Shown here: positions 43,622 through 52,464 of the stretch, piece by piece | Numbering within the stretch: position 1 is the stretch's first letter | Layout of the letters: each line of letters opens with the position of its first letter | Assembly (NCBI GenBank): GCA_051004815.1 | Contig: JBPCJY010000168.1 | Coordinates: 1 to 52,464, forward strand | Length of the DNA: 52,464 bases | Direction: 5' to 3' | Source: JBBQXY01 sp051004815 | GTDB lineage: Bacteria > Chloroflexota > Ktedonobacteria > Ktedonobacterales > Ktedonobacteraceae | Made by a program: the position numbers and the translations under genes | Notes under the pieces: generated by a model | The model's input: only the letters and a program-made list of their open reading frames with translations | Told to the model about the DNA's origin: nothing | The model's database searches: none

Positions 43622-43721
43622 CAAAATACCTCTCCAGAAGAACTACGCGTTGGCATACCAAACACTGGCACTCGCTCTCCAGGCACAATTATCATAAGCT
43701 CTCTAACCCTCTATACTAAAG

Positions 43722-45320
43722 TTATACCGGACGACACAGAACTTTTTCCCCAACACGGGCAGACGCTGGCTGAGATATCACGTCGTAGTGCTGTGGATCG
43801 AAGTGGCGTGTGCGGTGCCAGAACTCAAAGGTAAACCCAGGCCAGAGCGTCGTGTTACGACCATTGGCATCAAGGTACCAGCTGGAGCAGCCAGAGGTCC
43901 AGACAGTACCACGCATCCTCTGCTGCATCTCCATATTGAATGCCTCCTGCATCTCTGGCCGCACCTCGATGCTTTGCAGGTGTCGCCGATCCATGGTGTG
44001 CAAGCAATCCAGGATGTAGGAGATTTGTGACTCGATCATAAAGACCATTGAATTGTGCCCTAAACCAGTGTTGGGGCCGATCAACAAGAACAGGTTAGGG
44101 AATCCGGCGATGGTCGTTCCGAAATAGGCACTGGGGCTGGTTTGCCAACTGTCGGCCAATGATCGACCGCCGCGTCCATGGACAAATTGGGGGAGATGCG
44201 TATCGGTCACATGAAAGCCGGTCCCACAGATGATCGTGTCAACCTCATGCTCTTTGCCATCCTCGGTCACGATACTGTGCGCCCGTACCTCGCGAATATG
44301 GTCGGTAACGACCTCGACATTCGACTGGGACAGTGTAGGATAGAAGTCATCGGACAAGAGAATGCGTTTGCAGCCCATTATATAGTGAGGCGTGAGCTTT
44401 TCCCGCAGTAGAGGGTCGGCTACCTGCCGCGCCAAGTGTCGCCGAGCGAGTTGCATAATCTTCTCCAAAATGTTGGGCCGATAGACAAGCCCAAGTGCCG
44501 CAATCTCCTGTTGCCAGTAGATTTTCGTGCGTACAGCACGCTGGGTAATGGGCAGGATGTGAAACATCGCACGTTGCCAGGTAGGAATCGGCTGATCATG
44601 ACGCGGGAGAATCCAGGGTGGTGTGCGCTGGAACAGGAAGAGGTGGTCAACGTGCGGCTGAATGTGCGGGACAAACTGGATGGCTGAGGCACCTGTGCCA
44701 ATGACGGCCACGCGTTTCCCTGTAAGATCGTAGTCGTGCTTCCAACGCGACGAGTGGAACAATACCCCCGCGAAGTTTTCAATGCCTGGGATGGATGGAA
44801 GCGATGGCTCGCTGAGCGGCCCATTGCCAAGGATGAGGATAGCAGCAGTAAGCTGACCTTGCGTGGTGGTAATATGCCAGCATTGGTCGTCTTCGTTCCA
44901 TGAAGCATTCAGCAATTCGCTGTTCCATTGAATGTGAGGAAGGATGCCAAAACGCTTCGCACAGTGGCGTAAATAGTCCCGGATCTCGCTCTGGCGCGAG
45001 TATGTACGGCTCCAACGTGGATTGAGCGCGAAAGAGAAGGAATACAGGTGCGAGGGAATGTCGCACGCGCAGCCTGGATAGGTATTGTCGCGCCATGTTC
45101 CACCAATGTCCTCCGCCTTCTCGATCACCATGAAGTCTTCCTGGCCATGCTGCTTGAGGCGAATCGCCATTCCCAGTCCAGAGAACCCCGTTCCCAAGAT
45201 GGCTACAAGGACATGACGGACAGGCACTTCATCGTGAGACGACTCGCTTGGAGAGATGAGACATTGTTGGCTACCAGAAATCGTTTTGCTGCCGTTGTTG
45301 CTCGCAGAGAACCGGGACAT
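43722..45320 (-). CDS. Flavin-containing monooxygenase, Baeyer-Villiger type
   Basis: NAD(P)H- and FAD-dependent oxygenase. FAD loop ILGTGFSGLGMAIRL, the EKAEDIGGTWRDNTYPGCACDIPSHLYSFSF stretch, the Baeyer-Villiger fingerprint F-x-G-x3-H-x3-W in FAGVLFHSSRW, and NADPH loop VAVIGTGASAIQF. TGFHVTD and LFLLIGPNTGLGHNS complete the family pattern. 532 aa is typical. It would insert oxygen next to ketones or oxygenate heteroatoms; substrate unknown. ATG 45320 has GGAGGAAG 5 nt upstream. The DUF1330 gene ends 61 bp upstream on the same strand. Confidence 0.88.
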   Translation of the reverse strand: MSRFSASNNGSKTISGSQQCLISPSESSHDEVPVRHVLVAILGTGFSGLGMAIRLKQHGQEDFMVIEKAEDIGGTWRDNTYPGCACDIPSHLYSFSFALNPRWSRTYSRQSEIRDYLRHCAKRFGILPHIQWNSELLNASWNEDDQCWHITTTQGQLTAAILILGNGPLSEPSLPSIPGIENFAGVLFHSSRWKHDYDLTGKRVAVIGTGASAIQFVPHIQPHVDHLFLFQRTPPWILPRHDQPIPTWQRAMFHILPITQRAVRTKIYWQQEIAALGLVYRPNILEKIMQLARRHLARQVADPLLREKLTPHYIMGCKRILLSDDFYPTLSQSNVEVVTDHIREVRAHSIVTEDGKEHEVDTIICGTGFHVTDTHLPQFVHGRGGRSLADSWQTSPSAYFGTTIAGFPNLFLLIGPNTGLGHNSMVFMIESQISYILDCLHTMDRRHLQSIEVRPEMQEAFNMEMQQRMRGTVWTSGCSSWYLDANGRNTTLWPGFTFEFWHRTRHFDPQHYDVISQPASARVGEKVLCRPV

Positions 45321-45381
45321 AAGTGCTTCCTCCAGGGTTGATTGCCAGATAGTCAGGTATGTTTTGATAGAGCGTATAGCG

Positions 45382-45672
45382 TCACATGCCTTGTATCACT
45401 ACGGCCCTGGCGGTAGATGCCTTGTGACGCATCTTAAGGAGCTGGGAGTATTCAGGCGAGTTGTACCAACGTTTGAAATGTTCTACATCAGCGAATTCCA
45501 AAATGACGAGCCGCTGCGATTGCCAATCTCCTTCTATCGTTTCATATGCCCCGCCTCGTGCCAAGAATTTGCCTTCATACTGTTCTATTGTTGCACTAAC
45601 CCCTTTGCGGTATTCCGCGTACAATTGCTGATCTGTTATCTCCTGAATATCAACGACGAAATATGCTGCCAT
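45382..45672 (-). CDS. DUF1330 domain protein
   Basis: 96 aa with the ferredoxin-like DUF1330 fold: AAYFVVDIQEITDQQLYAEYRKGVSATI, KFLARGGAYETIEGDW, RLVILEFADVEHFKRWYNSPEYSQLLKMR. The family resembles dimeric alpha-beta-barrel proteins; no reaction is assigned. The frame is open to 45819, but ATG 45672 with AAGGAAA upstream starts at the family's N-terminus. Confidence 0.85.
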   Translation of the reverse strand: MAAYFVVDIQEITDQQLYAEYRKGVSATIEQYEGKFLARGGAYETIEGDWQSQRLVILEFADVEHFKRWYNSPEYSQLLKMRHKASTARAVVIQGM

Positions 45673-45853
45673 CAAATTTTCCTTTCTTACAGAAAGACAG
45701 TAGTTACAAACTATCTCAACATAATCAGCATACAACAGATGGTATCCATAGGTAAAGGTTGCTTGCCAAAGTAATCGCCTTGCAAACCCACAATGAAAAA
45801 GGATAGGATTAGCATACATCTTTCAAACATACTGATCGAAGAAAGTAATTATC

Positions 45854-46804
45854 ATGAATGTTTTACAAGAAATCTTGCAGGCAGAGCACAAGATTCGGCC
45901 ATATATTCACGAAACCTCGCTTGAGTATTCTTTCCCGTTGAGCAAGCTGACAGGAAGCCAGGTGTATTTGAAGTTGGAAAATCTCCAGCATACCGGCTCA
46001 TTCAAAGTGCGTGGCGCAATGAACGCGCTGCTTTCGCTATCACCGGAACAGCGAACGAGAGGGATAGTGACGGCATCATCTGGGAATCATGGCATTGCCG
46101 TTGCGTTCGGACTCCATACCTTGAAGATGCAGGGCACGATTTTCGTACCTGAGCATACATCCTCTACCAAGGTCGAGTCTATCCGCAATTATGGTGCGGA
46201 TTGCCGCTTCTGGGGAACAGATAGCGTTATGACGGAGGTGTACGCCCGCTCTTATGCGGCGCAAAACGACATGCTCTATATCTCGCCCTACAATAATCGG
46301 CAGGTGGTTGGTGGACAAGGAACTATTGGCGTTGAGCTTTGCCAACAGATCAACCATGTTGATGTCGTCCTGGCCGCACTTGGCGGCGGAGGATTGATTT
46401 CCGGTATTGCCGAGTATGTGAAGGCGGTTTTCGCTCATGCCGAGGTCATTGGCTGCTCACCAGAGCACTCGCCTGTCATGGCGAAATCGGTGCAGGCCGG
46501 ACGAATTCTCGACATGGAGTCATTGACGACGCTCTCGGATGGTACAGCAGGGGGAGTCGAGCAGGACGCCATAACATTTCCTTTGTGCCAGCGACTGGTT
46601 GATGACTACATACTTGTCTCAGAGGAAGAGATTCGCAAGGCAATGCGCCTCTGTATGCAGACCCATCATATGCTGATTGAAGGGGCAGCAGGTGTTCCAC
46701 TCGCGGCCCTATTAAAAATGCCAGAACGATGGCGGGACAAGACAGTGGTGGTCATTCTGTGTGGTGCGAACGTGAGCTTGGAAACCTTGCAAACTATTCT
46801 GTGA
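45854..46804 (+). CDS. PLP-dependent threonine/serine dehydratase
   Basis: Fold-type II PLP enzyme of 316 aa. Schiff-base lysine K51 in GSFKVRGAMNA, cofactor-binding SSGNHG (75-80), and glycine loop ALGGGGLISGI. No C-terminal ACT regulatory domain, so it is the catabolic type: threonine ammonia-lyase, serine racemase/dehydratase or hydroxyectoine-utilisation EutB-like. The sequence alone does not choose between these. Divergent from the DUF1330 gene; a strong hairpin follows. Confidence 0.88.
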   Translation: MNVLQEILQAEHKIRPYIHETSLEYSFPLSKLTGSQVYLKLENLQHTGSFKVRGAMNALLSLSPEQRTRGIVTASSGNHGIAVAFGLHTLKMQGTIFVPEHTSSTKVESIRNYGADCRFWGTDSVMTEVYARSYAAQNDMLYISPYNNRQVVGGQGTIGVELCQQINHVDVVLAALGGGGLISGIAEYVKAVFAHAEVIGCSPEHSPVMAKSVQAGRILDMESLTTLSDGTAGGVEQDAITFPLCQRLVDDYILVSEEEIRKAMRLCMQTHHMLIEGAAGVPLAALLKMPERWRDKTVVVILCGANVSLETLQTIL

Positions 46805-46821
46805 TACTATTAAGAGCAGCA

Positions 46822-46848
46822 ATCCCATTGCTTGATAAGCAATGGGAT
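46822..46848 (+). terminator. Hairpin terminator after the dehydratase gene
   Basis: Perfect 12-bp stem ATCCCATTGCTT/AAGCAATGGGAT with a 3-nt loop, 17 bp after the stop. No T run. Confidence 0.65.
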
Positions 46849-46930
46849 GCTCCGAAACGCTGGTATGGTTTATTGAAGAGTATGCGGTAGCTGCATATTC
46901 CAGAGAATATACTGTAGAGAGGCTTTTCTC

Positions 46931-47319
46931 ATGGCAGAACTGAATAATCCAAAGGTGCAGAAAATACTTCACGCAAAGGAGTTTGCACATCTCGCAACCA
47001 TGGGAGCCGACGGTGCCCCACAGTCGGCTCCCATGTGGTTTTATGGGATGGAGAACACATCAAGTTCACGCATACCACTACTCGCAAGAAGTATCAGAAT
47101 ATTCAGAGGGACCGGCGTGTCGCTGTGTCTATCACTGATGTGGATGATCCCTATACCTATGCCGAGTTTCGCGGTGTTGTGGAGCGAATTGAAGAGGACC
47201 CCACCGGAGCCTTCTATGATACGCTAGCGAAACATTATGGTGTCCCCTGGGGCTACCGTGGCGATCCGCGTGTGATCCTCTACGTGAAGATTCAGCATGT
47301 CGTTGGTCAGAACCTCTAG
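46931..47319 (+). pseudogene. PPOX-class F420/FMN-dependent oxidoreductase gene with single-base frameshift
   Basis: The first frame begins MAELNNPKVQKILHAKEFAHLATMGADGAPQSAPMW, the usual start of the pyridoxamine-5'-phosphate-oxidase-like split beta-barrel. The continuation VLWDGEHIKFTHTTTRKKYQNIQRDRRVAVSITDVDDPY is in another frame from about 47037. Adding one G at ATGTGG(G)TTTTATGG joins them into a full-length ~130-aa protein ending VGQNL. Members bind FMN or F420 and reduce or oxidise small molecules. It may be a true mutation or a sequencing error in a G run. AGAGG lies before the ATG. Confidence 0.75.
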
Positions 47320-47352
47320 GAATATCTTGGAAAACGAGAAAGGAGAGTCCTT

Positions 47353-48519
47353 ATGTCACTCAAGACTAACGTCGATACCCTTTTGCAGAAGGCTACGCAA
47401 GCAGGTGATGTCCCTGGAGTGGTAGCAGCTGCTACTGATCGGAACAAAACAATCTACGAGGGTGGTTTCGGTACACGTACCCTGGGTGAGTCAGTCGAGA
47501 TGACCCCTGATACCATCGTGTGGATCGCATCAATGACCAAGGCACTAACTGGCACCGCTGTTATGCAACTTGTTGAGCAAGGCAAACTTGCACTCGACGG
47601 ACCAGTGAGCGAGGTGATTCCTGAGCTGGGAGAGGTACGTGTGCTCGAAGGGTTCGACGCGGCTGGTCAACCACTCACACGCGCCCCGAAACGGGCAATC
47701 ACGCTCCGCCACTTGCTCACACACACAGCTGGCTTCAGCTACGAGTTCTGGAACGCGGATGTTGTGCGCTATCAGCAGGCTAAAGGCTTGCCTCCAATTA
47801 TCAGTTGCCAGAACGCGACCTTGCAGTTGCCACTGCTCTTTGATCCAGGTGAGCGCTGGGACTACGGCATCAACATGGACTGGGCCGGAAAAATGGTGGA
47901 GGCTGTCAGCGGGCAAAAACTGGGTGAGTATCTGACTGAATACGTATTTACACCGCTAGGCATGAGCGACACAGCTTTCCGCATCACGCCAGCCATGCGA
48001 CAACGGCTTGCTACGGTCCATCAGCGTGGTGAGGATGGGACCCTTGTGCCTATCCCTTTCGAAGTTCCCCAAGACCCTGAGTTCGAGATGGGTGGTGGTG
48101 GCCTCTACGGTTCTGTGAGCGATTATTTGAAGTTTATTCGTATGATCCTCAATCACGGCAAAGCCGATTCGGGGCAGCAGTTGCTGGAGGCTAAGACTGT
48201 CGAGCTTATGGCAGGCAACGCGATGGGTGAGAGTAAAGTGACGATGTTACACACCGCGATGCCAACGGTATCGAACGATGCGGAGTTTTTCCCTGGCATG
48301 CCGAAAAGCTGGGGGTTGAGCTTTATGATTAACAACGAACAGGCCCCTACTGGTCGCGCCGCTGGAAGCCTGGCCTGGGCTGGGCTTGCCAACTCGTATT
48401 TTTGGATTGACCTCAAAAACGGCCTCGGCGGCGCATACGCCACGCAGATATTCCCCTTTGCGGATAGTAAGTCGTTACCGCTGTTTTTCGAATTTGAGAA
48501 ACTCGTCTATCAAGGCTGA
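47353..48519 (+). CDS. Serine hydrolase of the class C beta-lactamase family
   Basis: 388 aa penicillin-binding-protein fold. Nucleophile motif S60-M-T-K63 (WIASMTKALTG), and Y171-G-I-N174 as the YxN motif. The third motif (KTG equivalent) is not obvious; GGGGLYGS near residue 240 and the AGSLAWAGLANSYFW segment fit the esterase/EstB-like branch rather than antibiotic-hydrolysing enzymes. No signal peptide, so cytoplasmic. AAGGAGAG lies before the ATG. Substrate unknown; esterase activity is more likely than beta-lactamase. Confidence 0.85.
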   Translation: MSLKTNVDTLLQKATQAGDVPGVVAAATDRNKTIYEGGFGTRTLGESVEMTPDTIVWIASMTKALTGTAVMQLVEQGKLALDGPVSEVIPELGEVRVLEGFDAAGQPLTRAPKRAITLRHLLTHTAGFSYEFWNADVVRYQQAKGLPPIISCQNATLQLPLLFDPGERWDYGINMDWAGKMVEAVSGQKLGEYLTEYVFTPLGMSDTAFRITPAMRQRLATVHQRGEDGTLVPIPFEVPQDPEFEMGGGGLYGSVSDYLKFIRMILNHGKADSGQQLLEAKTVELMAGNAMGESKVTMLHTAMPTVSNDAEFFPGMPKSWGLSFMINNEQAPTGRAAGSLAWAGLANSYFWIDLKNGLGGAYATQIFPFADSKSLPLFFEFEKLVYQG

Positions 48520-48571
48520 TTTCGTGTCCTGGCGAACCGGGGCGAAGGCGAGCTTCGTTCCCTCTAGCGGT

Positions 48572-48602
48572 GGATGGCTCTGAGGCAAGCTCAGAACCAT
48601 CC
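48572..48602. terminator. Bidirectional hairpin terminator between convergent genes
   Basis: GGATGGCTCTGAG pairs with CTCAGAACCATCC (12 of 13), loop GCAAG, midway between the serine hydrolase stop and the ABC gene stop. Confidence 0.65.
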
Positions 48603-48627
48603 GTTGCCCACAAGCATGAAAACGAGA

Positions 48628-50421
48628 CTATACTTCGGCTTCATCACCATGCCAGAGGCGTTGCATCTCATGATTGGTTTCCAGCAATGTTTCCAACGTC
48701 CCTTCGGCATCGACCTTGCCGTCTTTGAGAACGATGATATGATCGGCGCGATGGAGAACCGCGTGCCGATGCGAGACTACCAGGTACGTTGCTTGCCGAC
48801 CGACTAAGCGGTTCCATAACAGATGTTCGGTCTCGACATCAAGCGCACTGGACAGGTCATCGAAGACGAGTAGCTCAGGGTTGCGCACAAACATACGTGC
48901 CGCTGCTGCTCGCTGCATCTGCCCTCCTGAGAGGCGAACGCCTCTAGGGCCAACGACCGTGTCTAATCCATCAGGCATAGCCTCCAGGTCTGGTTCCATC
49001 ACTGCCATGTTGATTGCATCATGCATCTCCGTCTCGCTCGCGGGTATTCCCATCAGGATATTGTTTCGCAACGTATCGCTGAAGAGGCGCGGCACCTGTG
49101 CCGTATAGGCACTGAACGGTGGTTTGAAAAACAGAGCAGGATCGTTGATCTGTACGCCATTCCAGCGTATTTCTCCTTCGTCTTTTGGCAGCAAACCAAG
49201 TAACACACGCAATAACGTTGTTTTCCCAGAGCCAATACGTCCTGTGACCACCGTAAATGAACCACGCTTGAGGTGTAGATTGATATCCTCGATACCAGCC
49301 GTTGTCCCTGGATAACGATAGCTTAATCCACGCACATCCAGTTCCTCAAGATGGTGCAGAGCAGCTTTCTTTATATGCGCGAGTTCGGGTAACTTCCCAC
49401 GTTCGTACACTGGCCCGTGCTCGACAAGCGCCTGTAATGGCTCATCGGTAATCATGTCGCTCATGCGCTCAATCGATACCTCTTGCTGCTTATAATCACC
49501 AATAAACATGCCCCATTGGGCTGGCAGTTGTGTGGTGAACCACAGGTAGGATATAAACAGTGCGAAATCTCCTACGGTAAAGGTCTTGTTCTCCATCGCT
49601 TGACCCGCCAGTAGGAGTGTGATGCCAACGCCGAACGTGACCGCGTTATCGGAGATCGAGTGCAGTAACTCACTAAACAAGCGATCCTTGAGCATCAACT
49701 TACGGCGTGTGTCGTTCAGCTTACGAAAATGCCCTATCACGTCTTTCTCCGCGTTAGCAACTTTCACCGCCTGTGTCGCACCGAAGACTTCGCCCAGAAA
49801 GCTGGTGACAGCACTCGTCGCCGCGCTACTGGCATGACGATAGCGATGAATGCGTCCCCATGCCAGGCGTGTTGCCACAATAGCCACGAGTAGAGGCAAG
49901 AAGATCACCAGCGTGATGATCAGGTTGATGCGGGCCATAATGATAATGGCGATCAGCGATGCAACCGTTTGCCCAACCATGTCTGGTACCCACAACGGGA
50001 AGTCTGAAGTCTCCAAAACATCATCGCGGAAACGACTGATCGCATCACCTGACGAGATGGGTAACGCTTGCGCACCGGGACGGCGAAGAATGCTGGCAAA
50101 GAGGTTGCGCCGTAGGAGCGCACCCGTTGTGTAGCGAAACGTGACATCGCCCCATATCTCGCCAAACGAGGTTGCCTGTCGCCCCAGTTCTACCGAGGCG
50201 TACAGGGCGATAAGCCCCCAGATGTTTAGAGTCGCAGGTGCCGCGTGTGTGATGGTATCAAAGATGGACTTTTCAATCAGCCCCGGAAACACCTGTAGGA
50301 CAAAAAACAGGATATGGAACAGGCAAAAGACAGCGTAGGGCCACGGACGGTAGGTGATGAGTCGCCAGTTGAACGGCCATGTTTTCAGGCGACGATCCTG
50401 CTTTTGCGCTACAGTACTCAT
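48628..50421 (-). CDS. ABC exporter half-transporter, degenerate-catalytic NBD
   Basis: 597 aa: six membrane helices (1-330) followed by one ATPase domain. Walker A GRIGSGKT (394-401), signature LSGGQ (497-501), Walker B ELLVFDD (D521), H-loop H551. The residue after the Walker B aspartate, normally the catalytic Glu, is D522. It overlaps the upstream ABC gene by four bases (ATGA), so the two are translationally coupled and surely form a heterodimer. Transported compound unknown; the class exports drugs, lipids or peptides. It is the second gene of the operon. Confidence 0.9.
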   Translation of the reverse strand: MSTVAQKQDRRLKTWPFNWRLITYRPWPYAVFCLFHILFFVLQVFPGLIEKSIFDTITHAAPATLNIWGLIALYASVELGRQATSFGEIWGDVTFRYTTGALLRRNLFASILRRPGAQALPISSGDAISRFRDDVLETSDFPLWVPDMVGQTVASLIAIIIMARINLIITLVIFLPLLVAIVATRLAWGRIHRYRHASSAATSAVTSFLGEVFGATQAVKVANAEKDVIGHFRKLNDTRRKLMLKDRLFSELLHSISDNAVTFGVGITLLLAGQAMENKTFTVGDFALFISYLWFTTQLPAQWGMFIGDYKQQEVSIERMSDMITDEPLQALVEHGPVYERGKLPELAHIKKAALHHLEELDVRGLSYRYPGTTAGIEDINLHLKRGSFTVVTGRIGSGKTTLLRVLLGLLPKDEGEIRWNGVQINDPALFFKPPFSAYTAQVPRLFSDTLRNNILMGIPASETEMHDAINMAVMEPDLEAMPDGLDTVVGPRGVRLSGGQMQRAAAARMFVRNPELLVFDDLSSALDVETEHLLWNRLVGRQATYLVVSHRHAVLHRADHIIVLKDGKVDAEGTLETLLETNHEMQRLWHGDEAEV

Positions 50422-52163
50422 ACCAGCACCTCCTCTAATCCAGTTTGCAGCAGACTATAGAAGCGTGAGGTTGGATCATGCATCAAGGCTACCCGTGGCC
50501 CGTATTCTACAATGCAACCATCTTCTAAGACCATAATGTCGTCGGCCCGCAACACCGTTTTGAGGCGATGAGCAATCATAATGCCTGTACGCTGCTCCAA
50601 TAAACGATCGACAGCCCGTTCCAATAGGTTTTCCGTGGCTGGATCAAGGCGTGAAGAGGCTTCATCCAGTATTACCAGAGCAGGGTTTTTGAGGAAGACA
50701 CGCGCAAATGCCAGCAGTTGTGCCTCGCCAGCAGACAAGCCTTGTCCGCCAGTTGCTAGCTCCGTATCGAGTCCATCTGGCAAAGACTGTATCCACTCCC
50801 ATAACCCAAGCTCCATAAGCACGCGTTCAATCTGCTTGTCGCTCACACCTTGTTTAAAAAGGGTAAGATTGTCGCGCACACTGGCCTGGAAAAGTTGTAC
50901 ATCTTGCGTCACCATACCAACATGATCCCGCAGATGATCTAGAGCCACGTCGCGAATATTTACGCCATTCAAACTGATTGTGCCAGAGGTAGGATCATAG
51001 AGACGGAAGAGCAGACGAGCCAACGTCGTTTTGCCACTCCCCGTTCGCCCAAGAATGCCAAGAACCTTTCCGACTGGTAGATGAAACGAGACATTGCGCA
51101 GTACCACCTGCTGTGGCTCGTAGCTGAAAGAGACATCCTGAAACTCGGCTGAAATCGTACCCGCCGAAAGAGTTGCCTGTGCCTGTTCCTGCGCTTGAGG
51201 GCGCAATTGCAACAGTTCTTCAACGCGCTCAATACTGGCAGTGGCCGCTTGCAGGTCCGCCACCTGTTCCTGGATGTTTTCCAGAGGGGTCGATAGCGTG
51301 CCTATGTAGTACACAATCAAGTAGGCTGTACCAATGGTCGCCTGATGCTGGCTATAGAGGTACACAGCGAGACCTAGCCCGATGGTATAACCGATGACAA
51401 ACAGAAACCTGGTACTGATATAGGTCAGATTACTCAGCAGACGTGCGACACGATACGTTTCGAGCATACGGCGCATCAAGCGATAGAGTCGATGCGTAAC
51501 ATACGCTTCTGCCCCAATAGCACGAATATCTTCGGTTCCCGCGATATGCTCTTCCAGGAAACCATAATGCTCAGCATCAGCCTGACGCTCTATCGCCCAT
51601 TTTGACACCGCGATGCGTTGCAACAGGGCAAGGGCAAGCAGCGAGATGATACTATATACTGCTAGCCCGACACCAATACGCCAATCCTCGCGAAACAGCA
51701 ACAACAGAATACCAGCAATCAGCAGAGAGTTTCCCAGCACCTGGAGCGTGAATTGGGAGAAGAAATTGGCAAGCGAGTTCACGTCTCCATCAATACGCTC
51801 AATCAGTTCGCCCGGCGTGTACTTCTTATGGAAGGACATATCGAGCAACAGACAGTGCAACGCCAGATCAGCACGTAGTGCGTTGGTGGCAGTCCAGCCA
51901 ACATTTTCAGCCACATAGGTCGCGCAAAAAGCGATGGTACGCTGGATCAGAGCGATAGCAATGAAAAGCAGGGCCGCGAACAGCAGCGTTTGCCCTTGGC
52001 CACCTGCCTGCGTAGTATCGATAAAGTAACGAATCACTTGAGGGTTCAACAGTTGTAGAGCAATGCTAGCTAGCAGCAGCACAGTCAGTAGGACAACGCT
52101 TAGCCATTGGGGTCGGAGGTATTTAACCAGCAAACGCCAATAGCGTTTCATTTGCACACGCAT
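50418..52163 (-). CDS. ABC exporter half-transporter, catalytic NBD
   Basis: 581 aa with the same layout: six helices, then an ATPase domain. Walker A GRTGSGKT (372-379), signature LSAGE (476-480) instead of LSGGQ, Walker B LVILD-E with catalytic E501, H-loop H532. AAAGGAAC lies before the ATG. In a dimer with the downstream partner, the site formed by this Walker B and the partner's LSGGQ is complete, and the other site (partner D522 plus this LSAGE) is degenerate, as in known asymmetric heterodimeric exporters. Confidence 0.9.
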   Translation of the reverse strand: MRVQMKRYWRLLVKYLRPQWLSVVLLTVLLLASIALQLLNPQVIRYFIDTTQAGGQGQTLLFAALLFIAIALIQRTIAFCATYVAENVGWTATNALRADLALHCLLLDMSFHKKYTPGELIERIDGDVNSLANFFSQFTLQVLGNSLLIAGILLLLFREDWRIGVGLAVYSIISLLALALLQRIAVSKWAIERQADAEHYGFLEEHIAGTEDIRAIGAEAYVTHRLYRLMRRMLETYRVARLLSNLTYISTRFLFVIGYTIGLGLAVYLYSQHQATIGTAYLIVYYIGTLSTPLENIQEQVADLQAATASIERVEELLQLRPQAQEQAQATLSAGTISAEFQDVSFSYEPQQVVLRNVSFHLPVGKVLGILGRTGSGKTTLARLLFRLYDPTSGTISLNGVNIRDVALDHLRDHVGMVTQDVQLFQASVRDNLTLFKQGVSDKQIERVLMELGLWEWIQSLPDGLDTELATGGQGLSAGEAQLLAFARVFLKNPALVILDEASSRLDPATENLLERAVDRLLEQRTGIMIAHRLKTVLRADDIMVLEDGCIVEYGPRVALMHDPTSRFYSLLQTGLEEVLV

Positions 52164-52464
52164 AGAGGTAGTGTTCCTTTCACCGCATGGCCGTATGTTC
52201 TAGCCATGCCAGGCAAAGTTTTCCCACGGTAGAGAACGACAAGAGGGGGCTGAGTCACTACCTGGAGGTGTAAAGTGAAAGGAGTAAAGCACTATGTATG
52301 GTAAAGTGCTTCTTAAACCGTAGTCAACAAGAAAACACATTCATGGCACCACAAAGCACACCAGTGGATGAACTGTGTTCTTGTAAGACAACCTTTTGTA
52401 ATGAAACCAGGCACACTCAGCTTTGGCTGTTTACGAAAACAGCGGAGGACAATAGGGCTGACAT
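52164..52464. other. Upstream region of the ABC operon
   Basis: 301 bp to the window end. It contains the inverted repeat AAGCACT-11 bp-AGTGCTT (52287-52293 with 52305-52311), which could be a repressor operator for the exporter operon. I cannot identify a convincing minus-strand promoter. A 9-codon frame after AAAGGAG at about 52278 is too short to call a gene. Confidence 0.35.

Noticed and set aside
43622..43624. TTG start for the 248-aa hypothetical gene
   Set aside because: The next codon is ATG at better SD spacing.

Overview
The window looks like a chromosomal segment of a Chloroflexota bacterium, most probably a Ktedonobacteria-like soil organism. This is an inference from gene content: a NACHT protein with (RA)LDLD repeats, zinc-ribbon/PQY-rich proteins, M16 peptidase-TPR-roadblock genes, a two-partner ABC exporter, many palindromic elements and broken genes, and strong Shine-Dalgarno (SD) sequences throughout. 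No ribosomal or other taxonomic marker is present, so the assignment is tentative.

Layout. 0-5.2 kb: the end of a NACHT/SUMF1-like gene, a single-polypeptide restriction-modification enzyme, then about 0.9 kb rich in repeats (a palindromic 91-bp element, a 73-bp-period array and a MITE-like element). 5.3-13.1 kb: housekeeping-like genes on the plus strand (zinc-ribbon protein, M16 peptidase, large TPR protein, roadblock protein, CPBP membrane protease, HAD phosphatase). 13.15 kb: a selenocysteine tRNA with its own promoter, followed directly by iteron-like repeats and a frameshifted TniQ-like remnant, probably the relic of a Tn7-like element.

14.2-28 kb, minus strand: a long sugar-metabolism block. 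Reading from its promoter side it holds an MFS transporter, beta-glucuronidase, an SDR, a LarA-type racemase, a phosphoglucose isomerase-like protein, a gluconokinase-like FGGY kinase, a scrambled 6-phosphogluconate dehydrogenase/phosphomannomutase/HAD chimera, two PPK2 polyphosphate kinases, a cytidylate-kinase-like protein and a beta-phosphoglucomutase-like HAD. A divergent AraC regulator sits at the head of the block, with a 21-bp-spaced direct repeat over its own start.

30-42.4 kb, plus strand: a second carbon/energy block that partly mirrors the first: a frameshifted MFS exporter, another cytidylate-kinase-like gene, a G+C-rich OtsB-GH65 fusion, a degraded MFS gene, a truncated disulfide reductase, a UBP zinc finger, a DUF5996 protein, phosphoketolase and an acetate kinase remnant. 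Together the two blocks suggest phosphorolytic disaccharide use (GH65, beta-PGM), a phosphoketolase route to acetyl phosphate, and polyphosphate-driven nucleotide phosphorylation.

42.6-52.5 kb: an unrecognised two-gene operon, a Baeyer-Villiger-type monooxygenase, a DUF1330 protein, a PLP dehydratase, a frameshifted PPOX-type gene, a serine hydrolase and a heterodimeric ABC exporter. Gene decay is conspicuous: three apparent single-base frameshifts, one amber codon and several internal deletions or truncations.
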